64,000 bases of DNA from Xaviernesmea rhizosphaerae (GCF_001938945.1 NZ_MKIO01000037.1:22948-86947); one strand, 5' to 3'; numbered from the stretch's first letter, positions 25,697 through 35,271 are shown. Numbers and translations: made by a program. The notes: generated from the letters alone by a model not told the origin.

Positions 25697-26356
25697 GAAC
25701 GGGCTCCGGCTCTGGACGGCTGCACGAGAGCATCGACCGGAACGGGCTCCGGCAAATCCGTACGGCGGACGTCGCTTGGGACTCTCTTCTCTTATCGGCG
25801 TGAGCCCGCGCGGCAATGGCTTTCGGCCCGGCTTCTGCCGCCCATGGCCAGCGATGGTCTGACATGCAGACCTGGCCGGCGCGGCGGCTTGGCGAGCGCG
25901 AGAGCTGGAGAAACCGCTTTCTCAAGGCCTGACGACGTCAGCGAGCGGTGACAGATTCGCTTGGGCCGATCCAGTCGCCAAAAGCGATGGTCGCATCAAA
26001 GTTTGTGTGGTCACATACATGTCTAAAACACGACGGAACAGCCATGATTATGACGCGATCGGAGGTTTGGGACTTGACCTTCAACCCCGTCTTGCTATTT
26101 GCTCATCTATAGCTGCCGCCTTAAACGTCGTATTCTCCGCGCGCAGCGATAAACTTGGTGCCGGGCCCCTCTGGCGAGAGTTACGGCGCTCTCGTGATGT
26201 CGGTACCGCCAGCAATCAGCCGGCGGAATCTTGATCCAAGATGACACCCCAACTTCCGATCTCCGATCGGCGCGGCGTTTTGCCGTGCCGGATTTTCCTG
26301 TTTCGTGACCGTTGCGGCCCTATCCTTTCGGGCCTGACCTTCTGCGGGAGGGCGGC
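25697..26356. other. 660-bp divergent intergenic region with an AT-richer segment
   Basis: No convincing gene. The segment about 25980-26130 is more AT-rich than its surroundings and its open frames are short with poor codon use. It could hold promoters for the EamA gene (minus) and the TerC-like gene (plus). A small hairpin GGCCC...GGGCC lies at about 26316-26334. No yybP-ykoY (manganese) riboswitch pattern was found although TerC genes sometimes carry one. Confidence 0.4.
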
Positions 26357-27451
26357 ATGACCCAGCCTTCTTCGCACACCTCGACGCTGGGCTATTTCAA
26401 ATGGTCCTTCATCGTCACCGCCATCGGCCTGGCGCTCGGCGCATGGCTCGGCTGGAACACCACGGGCACCGTGGGCGGCATGGCCTCCGTGTTCTTCATC
26501 TGCACCGTGCTCGCCGTGCTGGAAATCTCGCTCTCTTTCGATAATGCCATCGTCAATGCCAACAAGCTCAAGGATATGACGCCGGTCTGGCAGCAGCGCT
26601 TCCTGACCTGGGGCATCCTCATCGCCGTCTTCGGCATGCGTATCGTCTTCCCGCTGCTGATCGTGGTGATCGCCGCCGGCATCGGCCCGATCGACGCCGT
26701 TGTTCTGGCGGCCGCGCGGCCGGACGAATATGCCCGGATCATGAACGAGGCGCATCTGCCGATCGCTGCCTTCGGCGGCACCTTCCTGATGATGGTAGGC
26801 CTCAGCTACTTCTTCGATCCGGACAAGGACGTACACTGGATCGCGTTTCTGGAGCGCCGGCTTTCGGCCGCAGCGGCGATCAAGGGCATCGAGATTGCCT
26901 TCGTGCTGATCCTGATCCTCGGCTTCTCGCGGCTTCTGGAGGGAGCGGAAGCGACGCTGTTCGTGCACTCCGCGCTCTATGGTCTGGTCACCTTCCTGAT
27001 CGTCGAGGTCATCGGCGGCCTGCTGGATGCCTCGCAAAAGACCATGAGCGAGGCGGCGAAGGGCGGCCTCGGTGCCTTCATCTATCTGGAAGTGCTGGAT
27101 GCCAGCTTCTCTTTCGACGGCGTCATCGGCGCCTTCGCGCTGACGCAGAACCTCTTCGTCATCGCCATCGGTCTCGGCATCGGCGCCATGTATGTGCGCT
27201 CGATGACGATCATGCTGGTGGAAAAGGGCACGCTCGCCCATTACCGCTATCTGGAGCACGGCGCCTTCTACGCCATCCTGATCCTCTCGGTGATCATGTA
27301 TGTGCAGACGCTGTTCCACATTCCCGAAGTCATCACCGGGCTGGGCGGCGCGGCGCTGATCGGCGTCTCGCTCTGGTCGTCGATCCGCTACAACCGGCAG
27401 CATGCCGGGGAAACGCTGACGGGACACGCGCCGGCCGGACATTCGGCATAA
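26357..27451 (+). CDS. TerC/DUF475 family integral membrane protein
   Basis: 364 aa from the ATG at 26357 (GGGAGGGC upstream). About eight to nine transmembrane helices with the family signatures E-I-S-L-S-F-D-N-A-I-V-N-A (about 57-69) and LEVLDASFSFDGVIGAFALT (about 243-262); the paired acidic residues are the proposed metal-binding sites. TerC-type proteins are linked to manganese or other metal efflux and to tellurite resistance clusters; DUF475 members are not well characterised. Single gene, closed by a strong terminator. Confidence 0.88.
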   Translation: MTQPSSHTSTLGYFKWSFIVTAIGLALGAWLGWNTTGTVGGMASVFFICTVLAVLEISLSFDNAIVNANKLKDMTPVWQQRFLTWGILIAVFGMRIVFPLLIVVIAAGIGPIDAVVLAAARPDEYARIMNEAHLPIAAFGGTFLMMVGLSYFFDPDKDVHWIAFLERRLSAAAAIKGIEIAFVLILILGFSRLLEGAEATLFVHSALYGLVTFLIVEVIGGLLDASQKTMSEAAKGGLGAFIYLEVLDASFSFDGVIGAFALTQNLFVIAIGLGIGAMYVRSMTIMLVEKGTLAHYRYLEHGAFYAILILSVIMYVQTLFHIPEVITGLGGAALIGVSLWSSIRYNRQHAGETLTGHAPAGHSA

Positions 27452-27479
27452 AGGCAGCGACCCACGGAGCGGACAGCAG

Positions 27480-27509
27480 AGGCCGGCGGAGCGATCCGTC
27501 GGCCTTTTT
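27480..27509 (+). terminator. Rho-independent terminator after the TerC-like gene
   Basis: AGGCCGGCGGA and TCCGTCGGCCT form an 11-bp stem (one G-T type pair) with a GCGA loop, followed by TTTTTC. It lies 28 bp after the stop codon and also faces the end of the convergent signalling operon. Confidence 0.85.
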
Positions 27510-27531
27510 CATGCCGTGGCTTGGCTACCCG

Positions 27532-29556
27532 TCACGCCCCCGTGGGCAGGACGGCGGCCAGCGCCTGGAGAAGCTGCCGGTCGGTGAAGGGCTTGGACAG
27601 GATCGGCAGATGGCGGAAATCCTGCGGCAGGCTTTCCTGGGTGTAACCCGTGACGAACAGAACGGGGATGCCGCGCCCGGTCAGCATAGCGGCGAGCGCA
27701 TCCACCGCTTCCCCCCGCAAATTGCCATCGAGCAGGACGGCATCGGCCACGCAGTCGCGTGCGATCGCCATGGCCGAGGCCATGTCGCTGGCGCTTCCGG
27801 CGAGATCGAAGCCGGCTTCCGCCAGCCGCTCCGCCAGATCGAGCGCCACGAGCGGCTCGTCCTCGATGATCAGGATCCGCCCCTTGCCGCCCGGCGCGTC
27901 GCTCTGCGAGGCAGCGCGCTGGAGGGTGGATTTCGGCACGGATGTCTGTGCGGCACCTGCATCGGCTGCGCCAAGAGCAGGAGCAGGAGCAGCCGATGCC
28001 TGCGCGCCCGCCGGGCCAGGCGCCACACCTGGTACCGTCGAGCCTGAGACCGTCAAGGATGACTGCGGCTGCTGTTGCTGCTGAGCCTGGACCGGTGCAC
28101 CTGTGGTCTCCGCCGCCGATACGGGAGGCTCCTGCCTCTCCCTCAGCCTTCCCGGCGCGGGAAGAGGGCCTGCCGGGCCGAGAATGAGGCGCAGGCGCCA
28201 GGTCAGCCCGGTCTCGTCGCGCTGCATCTCGGCATCGCCGCCCTCCGCGCGCGCACTCTGCTGGATCAGCCGCGTGCCGAAGCCCTTGCGGGTGACCTCT
28301 GCCATCGCCGGGCCGCCCCGCTCCCGCCAGACGAGATCCAGTCGCTCGTCCGCCAGGGTCCAACCCAAGGTGATCTGCCCCTCGGGCACGGAATGGGCGC
28401 CATATTTGCCGGCATTGGTCGCCAGCTCATGCAGGATCATGGCCAGATGCAATGCCTGCTGCGGCTTGAGCTGGATTGCCGGCCCTTCTGCCAGGAAACG
28501 CGTGGGGTCGAGCGAGCCGAGGCTGAGCTGCTCGCGCAGAAGCTCCTCCAGGCTCGCTCCGCTCCAGCTCGTGGCGCTGAGAAGCGCATGCGCCTTGGAG
28601 AGCGACTGGATGCGCCCGGAAAAGGTCACGGCGAAGTCCTGGGGATCGGCGACATGGCGCAGCGTATGGCTGGCGATCGCCTGGACGGTGGCAAGCGTGT
28701 TCTTGACCCGGTGATTGAGCTCGCCCATCAGAAGCCGCTGGGTCTCTTCCGCCCGCCGCCGCTCGGTAATGTCGAGGATCTGCACACTGAGCGACAGGCG
28801 CGCCCATTCCTGGCTTCCCCCCTGCCCCAGCGCGGACAGATAGCACTCCGTGATCCGATCCGAACCATCGCGATGCGACAGCCTGATCTCGCAGACGGCG
28901 CGGCCATCGCCGGCTTCCCGCATCAGCCGCCCGGCCTCTTTCGCAAAATGCCCGGCCTCCTCATCGTCCATCCAGCCGATCTGGCCGAAAGAGCGGCCGA
29001 CCACCTCGCGCGCCGTCCAGCCGAGAAGCCGCTCGGCCCCTTGCGACCAGGAGGTGACCGTCAGTTCGCGGTCGAAATCGACGAAGGCGAGCGGCGAATT
29101 GTTGGTATGGGCTCTCAGCTGCGCGAGCGCCCGGGCAAGCTGCTCGCTGTTTTCGGCGAGCGCCTGGCGCTGGCGGGCAAGATCGAAGAACACGCCGACC
29201 TTGCTCTTGAGAATGCCCGAGTCGATCGGCTTCTGCAGATAATCGACCGCGCCGGTTTCATAGCCACGGAAGCGCCGGCTCTCGTCGCTGGGCAGCGCGG
29301 TGACGAAGATGATGGGAATGGCGCGCGTGCGCTCGAGCCCGCGCATCAGCTCCGCCAGTTCAAAACCGTTCATCTCGGGCATCTGCACGTCGAGCAGCGC
29401 CAGCGCCACCTCATGCACCAGAAGAAGTTCAAGCGCCTCGGCGCCGGACCGGGCCTTGAGCACCGTCAGCCCGTCACGACGCAGCAAGGCCTCGAGCGCC
29501 GTCAGGTTCTCCTCGAGATCGTCGACAATCAGAAAGGTGATCGGCCTAGGCGACAT
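27532..29556 (-). CDS. Receiver-PAS-HWE histidine kinase-receiver hybrid protein
   Basis: 674 aa soluble signalling protein. N-terminal receiver (1-125) with phospho-acceptor D56 (LLDVQMPEM) and K109 (YLQKP); PAS domain (about 150-265); HWE/HisKA_2 kinase with H282 in GELNHRVKNTL, N-box HELATNAGKYGA and the W-R-E motif in VWRERGGP that defines HWE kinases; a Gln/Pro/Ala-rich linker (about 480-545); and a C-terminal receiver (about 550-670, VADAVLLDGNLRGE). The ATG at 29556 overlaps the CheR gene by 11 bp. Likely the output kinase of the operon, a phosphorelay with both a receiver input and a receiver output. Confidence 0.88.
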   Translation of the reverse strand: MSPRPITFLIVDDLEENLTALEALLRRDGLTVLKARSGAEALELLLVHEVALALLDVQMPEMNGFELAELMRGLERTRAIPIIFVTALPSDESRRFRGYETGAVDYLQKPIDSGILKSKVGVFFDLARQRQALAENSEQLARALAQLRAHTNNSPLAFVDFDRELTVTSWSQGAERLLGWTAREVVGRSFGQIGWMDDEEAGHFAKEAGRLMREAGDGRAVCEIRLSHRDGSDRITECYLSALGQGGSQEWARLSLSVQILDITERRRAEETQRLLMGELNHRVKNTLATVQAIASHTLRHVADPQDFAVTFSGRIQSLSKAHALLSATSWSGASLEELLREQLSLGSLDPTRFLAEGPAIQLKPQQALHLAMILHELATNAGKYGAHSVPEGQITLGWTLADERLDLVWRERGGPAMAEVTRKGFGTRLIQQSARAEGGDAEMQRDETGLTWRLRLILGPAGPLPAPGRLRERQEPPVSAAETTGAPVQAQQQQQPQSSLTVSGSTVPGVAPGPAGAQASAAPAPALGAADAGAAQTSVPKSTLQRAASQSDAPGGKGRILIIEDEPLVALDLAERLAEAGFDLAGSASDMASAMAIARDCVADAVLLDGNLRGEAVDALAAMLTGRGIPVLFVTGYTQESLPQDFRHLPILSKPFTDRQLLQALAAVLPTGA

Positions 29557-30427
29557 GGTGGCGTCCCTCGTCGTCACGCGGCGCCAGTCGCTTGCGATAG
29601 ATCTTCTCGCGCCCGGCAAACTCATTGAAATTGTCGTTGTGGCGCGAAAAAGCCAGGGTTTCCTGCAGTCCCAGCCCGAGAAAGCCACCACGCACCAGCG
29701 ATTCGTCGAACAGGCCGATGGCGCGATCCTGCAGGGCGCGGTCGAAATAGATCAGAACATTACGGCAGGAAACCAGGTGCACCTCGGCAAAGACCTGATC
29801 GGCCACCAGATTGTGCTCGGAAAACACGGTCTGCGCCCGCAGCGTCTTGTCGAAGACGGCGGCGCCATAGGCGGCCGTGTAATAATCCGACAGCGAGGAG
29901 CGGCCGCCCGATGCACGATGATTGTCGGTGAAGAGCGCCATGCGGTCGAGCGCATAGATGCCCGCCTCGGCCTTGCGCAGCGCCTCGGGGTTGATATCCG
30001 TGGCATAGAAGATGGTGCGGCTGGCCAGCCCTTCCTCGCGGAAAAGGATGGCCATGGAATAAAGCTCCTCGCCCTCGCTGCAGCCGGCAATCCACACCTT
30101 CAGCGAGGGATAGGTTCTCAGATGCGGCAGCACCTCCTCGCGCAGGCGGCGGTAATAACCGGGATCGCGAAACAGCTCGCTGACCTGCACGGTCAGGAAA
30201 TCCAGGAGCCTGGTCATCACGCCCGGCTGATGCAGCACGAGATGCTGGAGCATGGACAGGCTCGAACAGCCGAAATGCTGGCAGGCCTGATCCATACGCC
30301 GGATTATCGACGCCTGGGAATAGCCGCGAAAATCATAATGGCTGGCGCGGTAGATCGCTTCGAGGAGCAGGCTCAGCTCGATCTCCCGGGTCTTGGCCAG
30401 CTTTTCGATCATCAAGTCTTCGCTCAT
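29546..30427 (-). CDS. CheR-type protein-glutamate methyltransferase
   Basis: 293 aa, from the ATG at 30427 that overlaps the kinase stop (ATGA). An N-terminal helical domain (about 10-75) precedes the AdoMet-dependent domain with LTVQVSELFRDPGYYRRLR, the SAM motif WIAGCSEGEELYSMAI and SCRNVLIYFD. CheR enzymes methylate glutamates of chemoreceptors, but no receptor gene is nearby; in this context it probably methylates a helical segment of the neighbouring kinase. The usual partner CheB is absent. Confidence 0.9.
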   Translation of the reverse strand: MSEDLMIEKLAKTREIELSLLLEAIYRASHYDFRGYSQASIIRRMDQACQHFGCSSLSMLQHLVLHQPGVMTRLLDFLTVQVSELFRDPGYYRRLREEVLPHLRTYPSLKVWIAGCSEGEELYSMAILFREEGLASRTIFYATDINPEALRKAEAGIYALDRMALFTDNHRASGGRSSLSDYYTAAYGAAVFDKTLRAQTVFSEHNLVADQVFAEVHLVSCRNVLIYFDRALQDRAIGLFDESLVRGGFLGLGLQETLAFSRHNDNFNEFAGREKIYRKRLAPRDDEGRHHVA

Positions 30428-33400
30428 CGCGCCATCCACACCCGCACCAGCGAGAGCAGCTTGTCGACATCCAGCGGCTTGGTGACGTAATCATTGGCGC
30501 CCGCGGCCAGGCATTGCGCCTGATCCTGCGGCATGGCCTTGGCTGTCAGCATGATGATCGGCAGATGATTCAGCCGGAAGCGGCTGCGGATCTCGCGCGT
30601 GGCGGTCAGGCCGTCCATTTCCGGCATCATCACATCCATCAGCACGAGATCGAAGGGCACGGCACCCTTCTGCTCCAGCCCCGTCTCGATCGCCTTCAGG
30701 GCCTCCAGGCCATTGCGGGCAATGGTGACGCTGGCGCCATGGGTCTCGAAGATGCTGGTCAGCGCATAGACATTGCGTACATCGTCCTCGACCACCAGAA
30801 TGTTGCGGCCCTCCACCGTCTCGTCGCGGTTGAGCGACTTGGCCAGCATCTCCTGCTGGCGGTCGGGAAGGGCGGAGACGACCTGATGCAGGAACAGGGT
30901 CACCTCGTCGAGGAGCCGCTCCGGCGACTTCGCCCCCTTGATGATGATCGACTTGGCATAGCGGCGCAGCCGGAGCTCGTCATCGGCCGACAGGTCGCGG
31001 CCGGTATACACGATGACAGGCGGGAAGGAGAGCGTGCCGTTTTCCTTGAGATGGTCGAGCACATCCAGGCCCGAGGCATCCGGCAGGGTGAGATCCAGCA
31101 CCATGCAGTCGAAGCTTTCGCGCGTCAGCATGTCGATGCACTCGGCCGCCGTCTTCACACCGACCGTGGTGACACTGCGCGAGCCCAGGAGAAGCTGCAC
31201 GCTTTCCAGCTGGGTCGCATCGTCCTCGACCACAAGCACCCGGCGCACCGGCTCCTGCAGATTGTTTTCGATGCCTTCGAGCGTCAGGGCCAGTTCATCG
31301 CGCTTGACCGGCTTGAGCGTATAGCCGGCAGCCCCCAGCGCGCGGGCTTTCAACGTATAGTCCGCGCCGGACACGACATGGACCGGGATATGGCGGGTGC
31401 GCAGATCGTGCTTCAGCCGGTCCAGCACGAACAGGCCGGTGTGATCGGGCAGGCCGATATCGAGAACGATGGCATGCGGCAGATATTGCCGGGCCATGAT
31501 CACCCCGTCATCCGCCGTGCCGGCGACGATGCACTGGAAGCCGAGATCATGGGCGAGGTCGTAGAGAATCTCGGCGAAGGCCGGATCGTCCTCCACCGCC
31601 AGAAGCACGCGTTCGCCGGCGCGCAGCATTGCCCGGTCGTCGCGGATCGGCACGGGCCGGTGCGCCGGCGGCGTTTGTAACAAAGGCGGCTGTGCCAAAG
31701 GCTGAATCGGCGGCGTTCTCTCCGAGGAATGCGGGCCGACCGCAAGCACCGGCGCGATTTCGCCGCGGCTGACGGACGCGCCTTGCACAGGCTCGGACAG
31801 GCCGAGATCGGCATCGATCGGCAGCGTCAGCGTGAAGGTGGAGCCCTGGCCTTCCGCGCTCGACACGGCGATACGGCCGCCCAGCAGGGTGCCAAGCTCG
31901 CGCGAGATCGACAGGCCGAGGCCGGTGCCGCCATATTTGCGGCTGATCGTGCCATCGGCTTGGCGGAAAGGTTCGAAGATCGCCTTGAGATTGTCGGCCG
32001 AAATGCCGATGCCGCTGTCGCGCACGCTGAAGGACAAGGCGTCGTTCTCGCGCGCCACCGTCAGCGAGACTTCGCCCTTATGCGTGAATTTCAGCGCGTT
32101 GGAGAGGAAGTTCTTCAGCACCTGCTCCAGCCGCTGCGGATCGGTGACGATCGTCGGCGGTACTGTGGAATTGGCGAGGAGCTGCAGATCCAGCCCCTTC
32201 TGCACCGCCGAGGGCTCGAAAGTCCGCCGCAGCTTGTCGAGCAGGGTCGAAATGGCGACCGGCTGCATCTGCAGCTCGACCTGGCCGGCCTCGATCTTGG
32301 AAATATCGAGAATGTCGTTGATCAGCACCAGGAGATCATTGCCGGCCGCGCCGATGGTGCGGGCGAACTTCACCTGCTCCTCGGTCAGATTGCCGGATTT
32401 GTTTTCGGCGAGCAGCTGGGCAAGGATCAGCAGCGAATTGAGCGGCGTGCGCAGCTCATGCGACATGTTGGACAGGAATTCAGACTTGTAGCGGCTGCCC
32501 TGCTCGAGATCGCGCGCCTGACGCTCCAGCTCGGAGCGGGCGCGCGTCAGCTCGTCGCGCTGGGTCATCAGCTCGTGGGTCTGTGCCTCCAGCTCGGCAT
32601 TGTTCTGCTCAAGCTCGGCCTGCTGATGTTCCAGACGCTGCTGGCTTTCCTGCAGGCTGCGGCTCTGGGCCTCCAGCTCGTCATTGGCCGCGCGCAGCTC
32701 GTCGCTCTGGGCGCGCAGCTCGTCGGCCTGCTGGCGCGTCTCTTCCAGGAGCCGGCGCAGCATGCCGCGATATTCGGCCGAGCGGATGGCAACGGCCATC
32801 TTGTCGGACAGCCGGCCGAGAAGCTCCTCCACCGGCCGGTCGATCGGCTTGAGAAAGCCGAGCTCGATCACCGCATGGACGGTGCCGTCCGCGGCGACCG
32901 GCGCGATCATCAGCCGGCGCGGCAGACTGCGCCCAAGCGCCGAGCCGATATAGAGGTAGTTTTCAGGAACGTCGCTGAGATCGATCAGCCGACCGTCACG
33001 CGCGACCTGGCCGATCAGCCCGTCGCCGGGCAGGATCTCCGCCGGCACCGGTGCATCCGAGGGCAGGCCAAAGGCGCCGAGGCGGGCAAAGCGTCCCTCG
33101 CGGTTAACGAAGATCGCGGCGCCCTGGGCTCCGAGATAATCTACCAGGAAGGTCAGCATATTGTCGGAAAGCTGCTCCACCGATTGCTCGCCCGACACAC
33201 GGGCGGCCATGGCGACCTGTCCCTGGCGCACCCATTCCTGCTGGCGCACCTCCACCTTGTTGCGAATAAAAGAATAGCCGCTCGCGGCGATGATCCAGCA
33301 AATGATGATGCAGAGGCTACGGTTGAGCTGGGCAAGTTGCACAGATACGCCATCCGGCGCCAGGAACAGGCCTATGACGATCAGAACCGTGGAAACGGCC

Positions 33401-33582
33401 GCCAGGATCAGGGGCGTCGAGGCACGCGAGGTCAGGGATGAAAGGGCGATGGCCAGGACATAGACCAGCCAGTTCGCGGTTCCGAGCGGAAGAAGAATAT
33501 CGGCCAGGAACGCAAACGCGACCATGACCACCAGAACAGCGTGAAGCCAGGGATCGAACCGGCCTTCGGAAATCGCCTTCAT
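30424..33582 (-). CDS. Membrane-bound hybrid histidine kinase with three C-terminal receivers
   Basis: 1052 aa from the ATG at 33582 (a TTG directly before it is not preferred). About four transmembrane helices (14-110), GAF domain (about 130-270), a long Gln/Glu/Arg coiled coil (275-362), HisKA with H375 (FLSNMSHELRTPLNS), HATPase with VLKNFLSNALKFTHKGEV and YGGTGLGLSI, then three receiver domains with acceptor motifs HAIVLDIGLPD, CMVLDLTLPD and LVLMDVMMPEMDG. First gene of the operon with CheR and the HWE kinase. The coiled coil is a plausible target for CheR methylation. The input signal is unknown. Confidence 0.9.
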   Translation of the reverse strand: MKAISEGRFDPWLHAVLVVMVAFAFLADILLPLGTANWLVYVLAIALSSLTSRASTPLILAAVSTVLIVIGLFLAPDGVSVQLAQLNRSLCIIICWIIAASGYSFIRNKVEVRQQEWVRQGQVAMAARVSGEQSVEQLSDNMLTFLVDYLGAQGAAIFVNREGRFARLGAFGLPSDAPVPAEILPGDGLIGQVARDGRLIDLSDVPENYLYIGSALGRSLPRRLMIAPVAADGTVHAVIELGFLKPIDRPVEELLGRLSDKMAVAIRSAEYRGMLRRLLEETRQQADELRAQSDELRAANDELEAQSRSLQESQQRLEHQQAELEQNNAELEAQTHELMTQRDELTRARSELERQARDLEQGSRYKSEFLSNMSHELRTPLNSLLILAQLLAENKSGNLTEEQVKFARTIGAAGNDLLVLINDILDISKIEAGQVELQMQPVAISTLLDKLRRTFEPSAVQKGLDLQLLANSTVPPTIVTDPQRLEQVLKNFLSNALKFTHKGEVSLTVARENDALSFSVRDSGIGISADNLKAIFEPFRQADGTISRKYGGTGLGLSISRELGTLLGGRIAVSSAEGQGSTFTLTLPIDADLGLSEPVQGASVSRGEIAPVLAVGPHSSERTPPIQPLAQPPLLQTPPAHRPVPIRDDRAMLRAGERVLLAVEDDPAFAEILYDLAHDLGFQCIVAGTADDGVIMARQYLPHAIVLDIGLPDHTGLFVLDRLKHDLRTRHIPVHVVSGADYTLKARALGAAGYTLKPVKRDELALTLEGIENNLQEPVRRVLVVEDDATQLESVQLLLGSRSVTTVGVKTAAECIDMLTRESFDCMVLDLTLPDASGLDVLDHLKENGTLSFPPVIVYTGRDLSADDELRLRRYAKSIIIKGAKSPERLLDEVTLFLHQVVSALPDRQQEMLAKSLNRDETVEGRNILVVEDDVRNVYALTSIFETHGASVTIARNGLEALKAIETGLEQKGAVPFDLVLMDVMMPEMDGLTATREIRSRFRLNHLPIIMLTAKAMPQDQAQCLAAGANDYVTKPLDVDKLLSLVRVWMAR

Positions 33583-33787
33583 CAAATATAATGCTCCCAG
33601 CGGAGCGGCTGTTCATTCAATGCGCCCCTAATCGCCGGGGCGAGAGATAGGTTAGCCCGCCTGCCCGGTCCAGATCCGCCAGAAGGCAAAATTAACTTTT
33701 GGCGACAGATCGTCGTCAAGCGTACCGATCTTGTCATCAATTCGCGCGAAAGGGACAGATCGCCGAGGACGTCGAGGCAAAAAGACG

Positions 33788-33820
33788 AACGGGCACGAGA
33801 CCCAAGGCCTCATGCCCGTT
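33788..33820 (-). terminator. Rho-independent terminator of the DUF992 gene
   Basis: AACGGGCA (33788-33795) pairs with TGCCCGTT (33813-33820). On the minus strand the stem is followed after four bases by TTTTT (33783-33779). It lies 15 bp after the stop of the DUF992 gene. Confidence 0.75.
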
Positions 33821-33835
33821 CCTGACCATCCCGCC

Positions 33836-34354
33836 TCAGCCAGCCGGCGTCAGCGTGACCGAGGTGCCGGTTGCGGCGAGGTTCAGGCCCAGCTGGCCGC
33901 CGATGCTGACGGTCTGCAGCTGGATCGACCCGGCGGTTCCGCCGACCAGCACATTGGCGCCGACGCCGGCAAACACCGTGACCTCGGCGGTTGCGCCCTG
34001 ATAGAGACCGCCGAGCGAGCCGCGGTGATAGCCGGCGGTCGGTGCGAAGACCGCCCAGACGATCCGGCCCTGTGTGGTAAAGCCGAGATCGACGCCCATC
34101 TTGCGGATCGTGCCGGTATAGCGATCGGTGGTGCCGCGCGTGGAGGTGAAGACGCAATCGACGGACTTGGCCGAGCCGATCACATAGCCCACGCCGCCGC
34201 CGACATTGCAGCTCAGCATGCCGATCTTCACGCCATCGCGGCTGTCCGTATCCTGATAGGTCGGAGCGGCCTCGATCATATCGGCAGCGGAAACGGCATT
34301 TGCGCCGACGAGGGCGCCGGCCAGAGCCAGAACGGTGGTAAGCTTTTTACGCAT
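33836..34354 (-). CDS. DUF992 family exported protein
   Basis: 172 aa from the ATG at 34354, with AGAGGA 6 bp upstream and a signal peptide MRKKLTTVLALAGALVGANA (cleavage after V-S-A). Mature part shows the DUF992 pattern: V-K-I-G-M-L-S-C-N-V-G-G-G-V-G-Y, Y-T-G-T-I-R-K-M-G-V-D-L-G, W-A-V-F-A-P, and G-V-G-A-N-V-L-V-G-G. Two cysteines in the mature protein could form a disulphide. Periplasmic, found in alphaproteobacteria, function unknown. It has its own terminator and a candidate stress promoter. Confidence 0.85.
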   Translation of the reverse strand: MRKKLTTVLALAGALVGANAVSAADMIEAAPTYQDTDSRDGVKIGMLSCNVGGGVGYVIGSAKSVDCVFTSTRGTTDRYTGTIRKMGVDLGFTTQGRIVWAVFAPTAGYHRGSLGGLYQGATAEVTVFAGVGANVLVGGTAGSIQLQTVSIGGQLGLNLAATGTSVTLTPAG

Positions 34355-34758
34355 GGTGTCCTCTTTCAACAATCGGGACAGAAATGATGAAGCCGGGCAT
34401 TTCGTTCCCGACTCACATGTCAATCGGCTAAAACTGCGGCGATTGATGGATGCCGCAAGCGCATCGTGCCGGTGCCAGGGTGCATTTTCGACGTCCACAG
34501 TACTTGGCATCTGTTCGAGATCGCCAGACAGGGCGCAAGCCGTGCAGTGCCGTCCTGCCTTGCGGCCGGGACCGTCGAGAACGACCTCGACAGCAATTAG
34601 GCAGGAAAAGCCGGCAAACAAGATGGCGCCACGCCGGCACCGCATTGATCAGGCAAGGGCCGGCAGGAACGCGAGCGGAGCAGCGCCATGCTTGCCCTGT
34701 CGAAAGATCGGGCCAGAAGGCGAAACCCGGTTCGGGCCGATGCTCTGGTGCGATGCAA
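34355..34758. other. 404-bp region upstream of the DUF992 gene
   Basis: No gene seen. Besides the candidate promoter, the sequence around 34729-34746 (CGAAACCCGGTTC, then GGCCGATGCTCT) looks like a degenerate, shortened piece of the RIME-like repeat found intact elsewhere in the window. Confidence 0.35.
34383..34408 (-). promoter_or_regulatory. Candidate EcfG/RpoE2-type promoter of the DUF992 gene
   Basis: On the minus strand GGAAC (34408-34404) is followed by 19 bp and then TT (34384-34383), in the context CATT. This fits the RpoE2-type spacing GGAAC-N18/19-TT and ends 28 bp before the start codon. Confidence 0.4.
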
Positions 34759-35271
34759 TCAGGCCTGCTCTGTCGGATCCGCCTCACCCTGCGCCGGCTG
34801 GACAAGCCAGGCCGAGAGCGCGGCCACCAGGGCCAGCCGCAGGGCGGCGCCATGGCGCAGCGCGCGCTCGAGCGCCGGTCCTTCCGTAGAAAAGCCGAGG
34901 TGACGCGCAAGCGCGGCGGGCGACAGTTTCTCCTGTGTCATCTTCAGGGCGATGCGCTCGACAGTGGCCGGCAGCAGATAGCGGCCGGAGGCGATCGGCG
35001 GCGCCGAGGCCGCTTCGGGCAGATACCCCTTCTTCGACAGCCAGGTGAGAAACTGCCCGCGCGCGGCCTCATCCGCCTTGGTCCACGCCTTGCGCAGGCG
35101 GCGCGCGCCCTCGGCCATGGCTTGCGGATCCGGGACGCGCGCTGCTGCGGCGCCCTCGGACGCGGCCGGTTCGCCCGTCGTGGCGGCGGGTTGGGTTCCC
35201 TCACCGGCCCCGGGCGGCATCGGCGCGCTCAAGCGATCTGCGCTCTTCGTCTTCCTGGCCATTCGTGTCAT
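34759..35271 (-). CDS. Hypothetical protein, 170 aa
   Basis: Not recognised. ATG at 35271 with GGAGA about 4-5 bp upstream; an ATG at 35262 is also possible. The N-terminus is basic, then Pro/Ala/Glu-rich and probably disordered (1-50). The centre (about 52-130) is helical and well-formed: ARRLRKAWTKADEAARGQFLTWLSKKGYLP and SPAALARHLGFSTEGPALERAL. The tail has a short hydrophobic helix (about 140-158) and an acidic end. Codon use matches neighbours. Could be a small DNA-associated or regulatory protein; no function is proposed. Confidence 0.6.
   Translation of the reverse strand: MTRMARKTKSADRLSAPMPPGAGEGTQPAATTGEPAASEGAAAARVPDPQAMAEGARRLRKAWTKADEAARGQFLTWLSKKGYLPEAASAPPIASGRYLLPATVERIALKMTQEKLSPAALARHLGFSTEGPALERALRHGAALRLALVAALSAWLVQPAQGEADPTEQA

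Noticed and set aside
25725..25760. Possible fourth RIME-like copy upstream of the EamA gene (GAGAGCATCGACCGGAAC)
   Set aside because: Only a short match at one end; the second palindrome is missing, so it cannot be told from chance.
26007..26234. Possible 75-aa gene in the region before the TerC-like gene
   Set aside because: No ribosome-binding site, unlikely composition, and located in an atypical AT-richer spacer.
26235..26356. Manganese (yybP-ykoY) riboswitch before the TerC/DUF475 gene
   Set aside because: The conserved bulge and loop sequences of that class are not present; only a small hairpin was seen.
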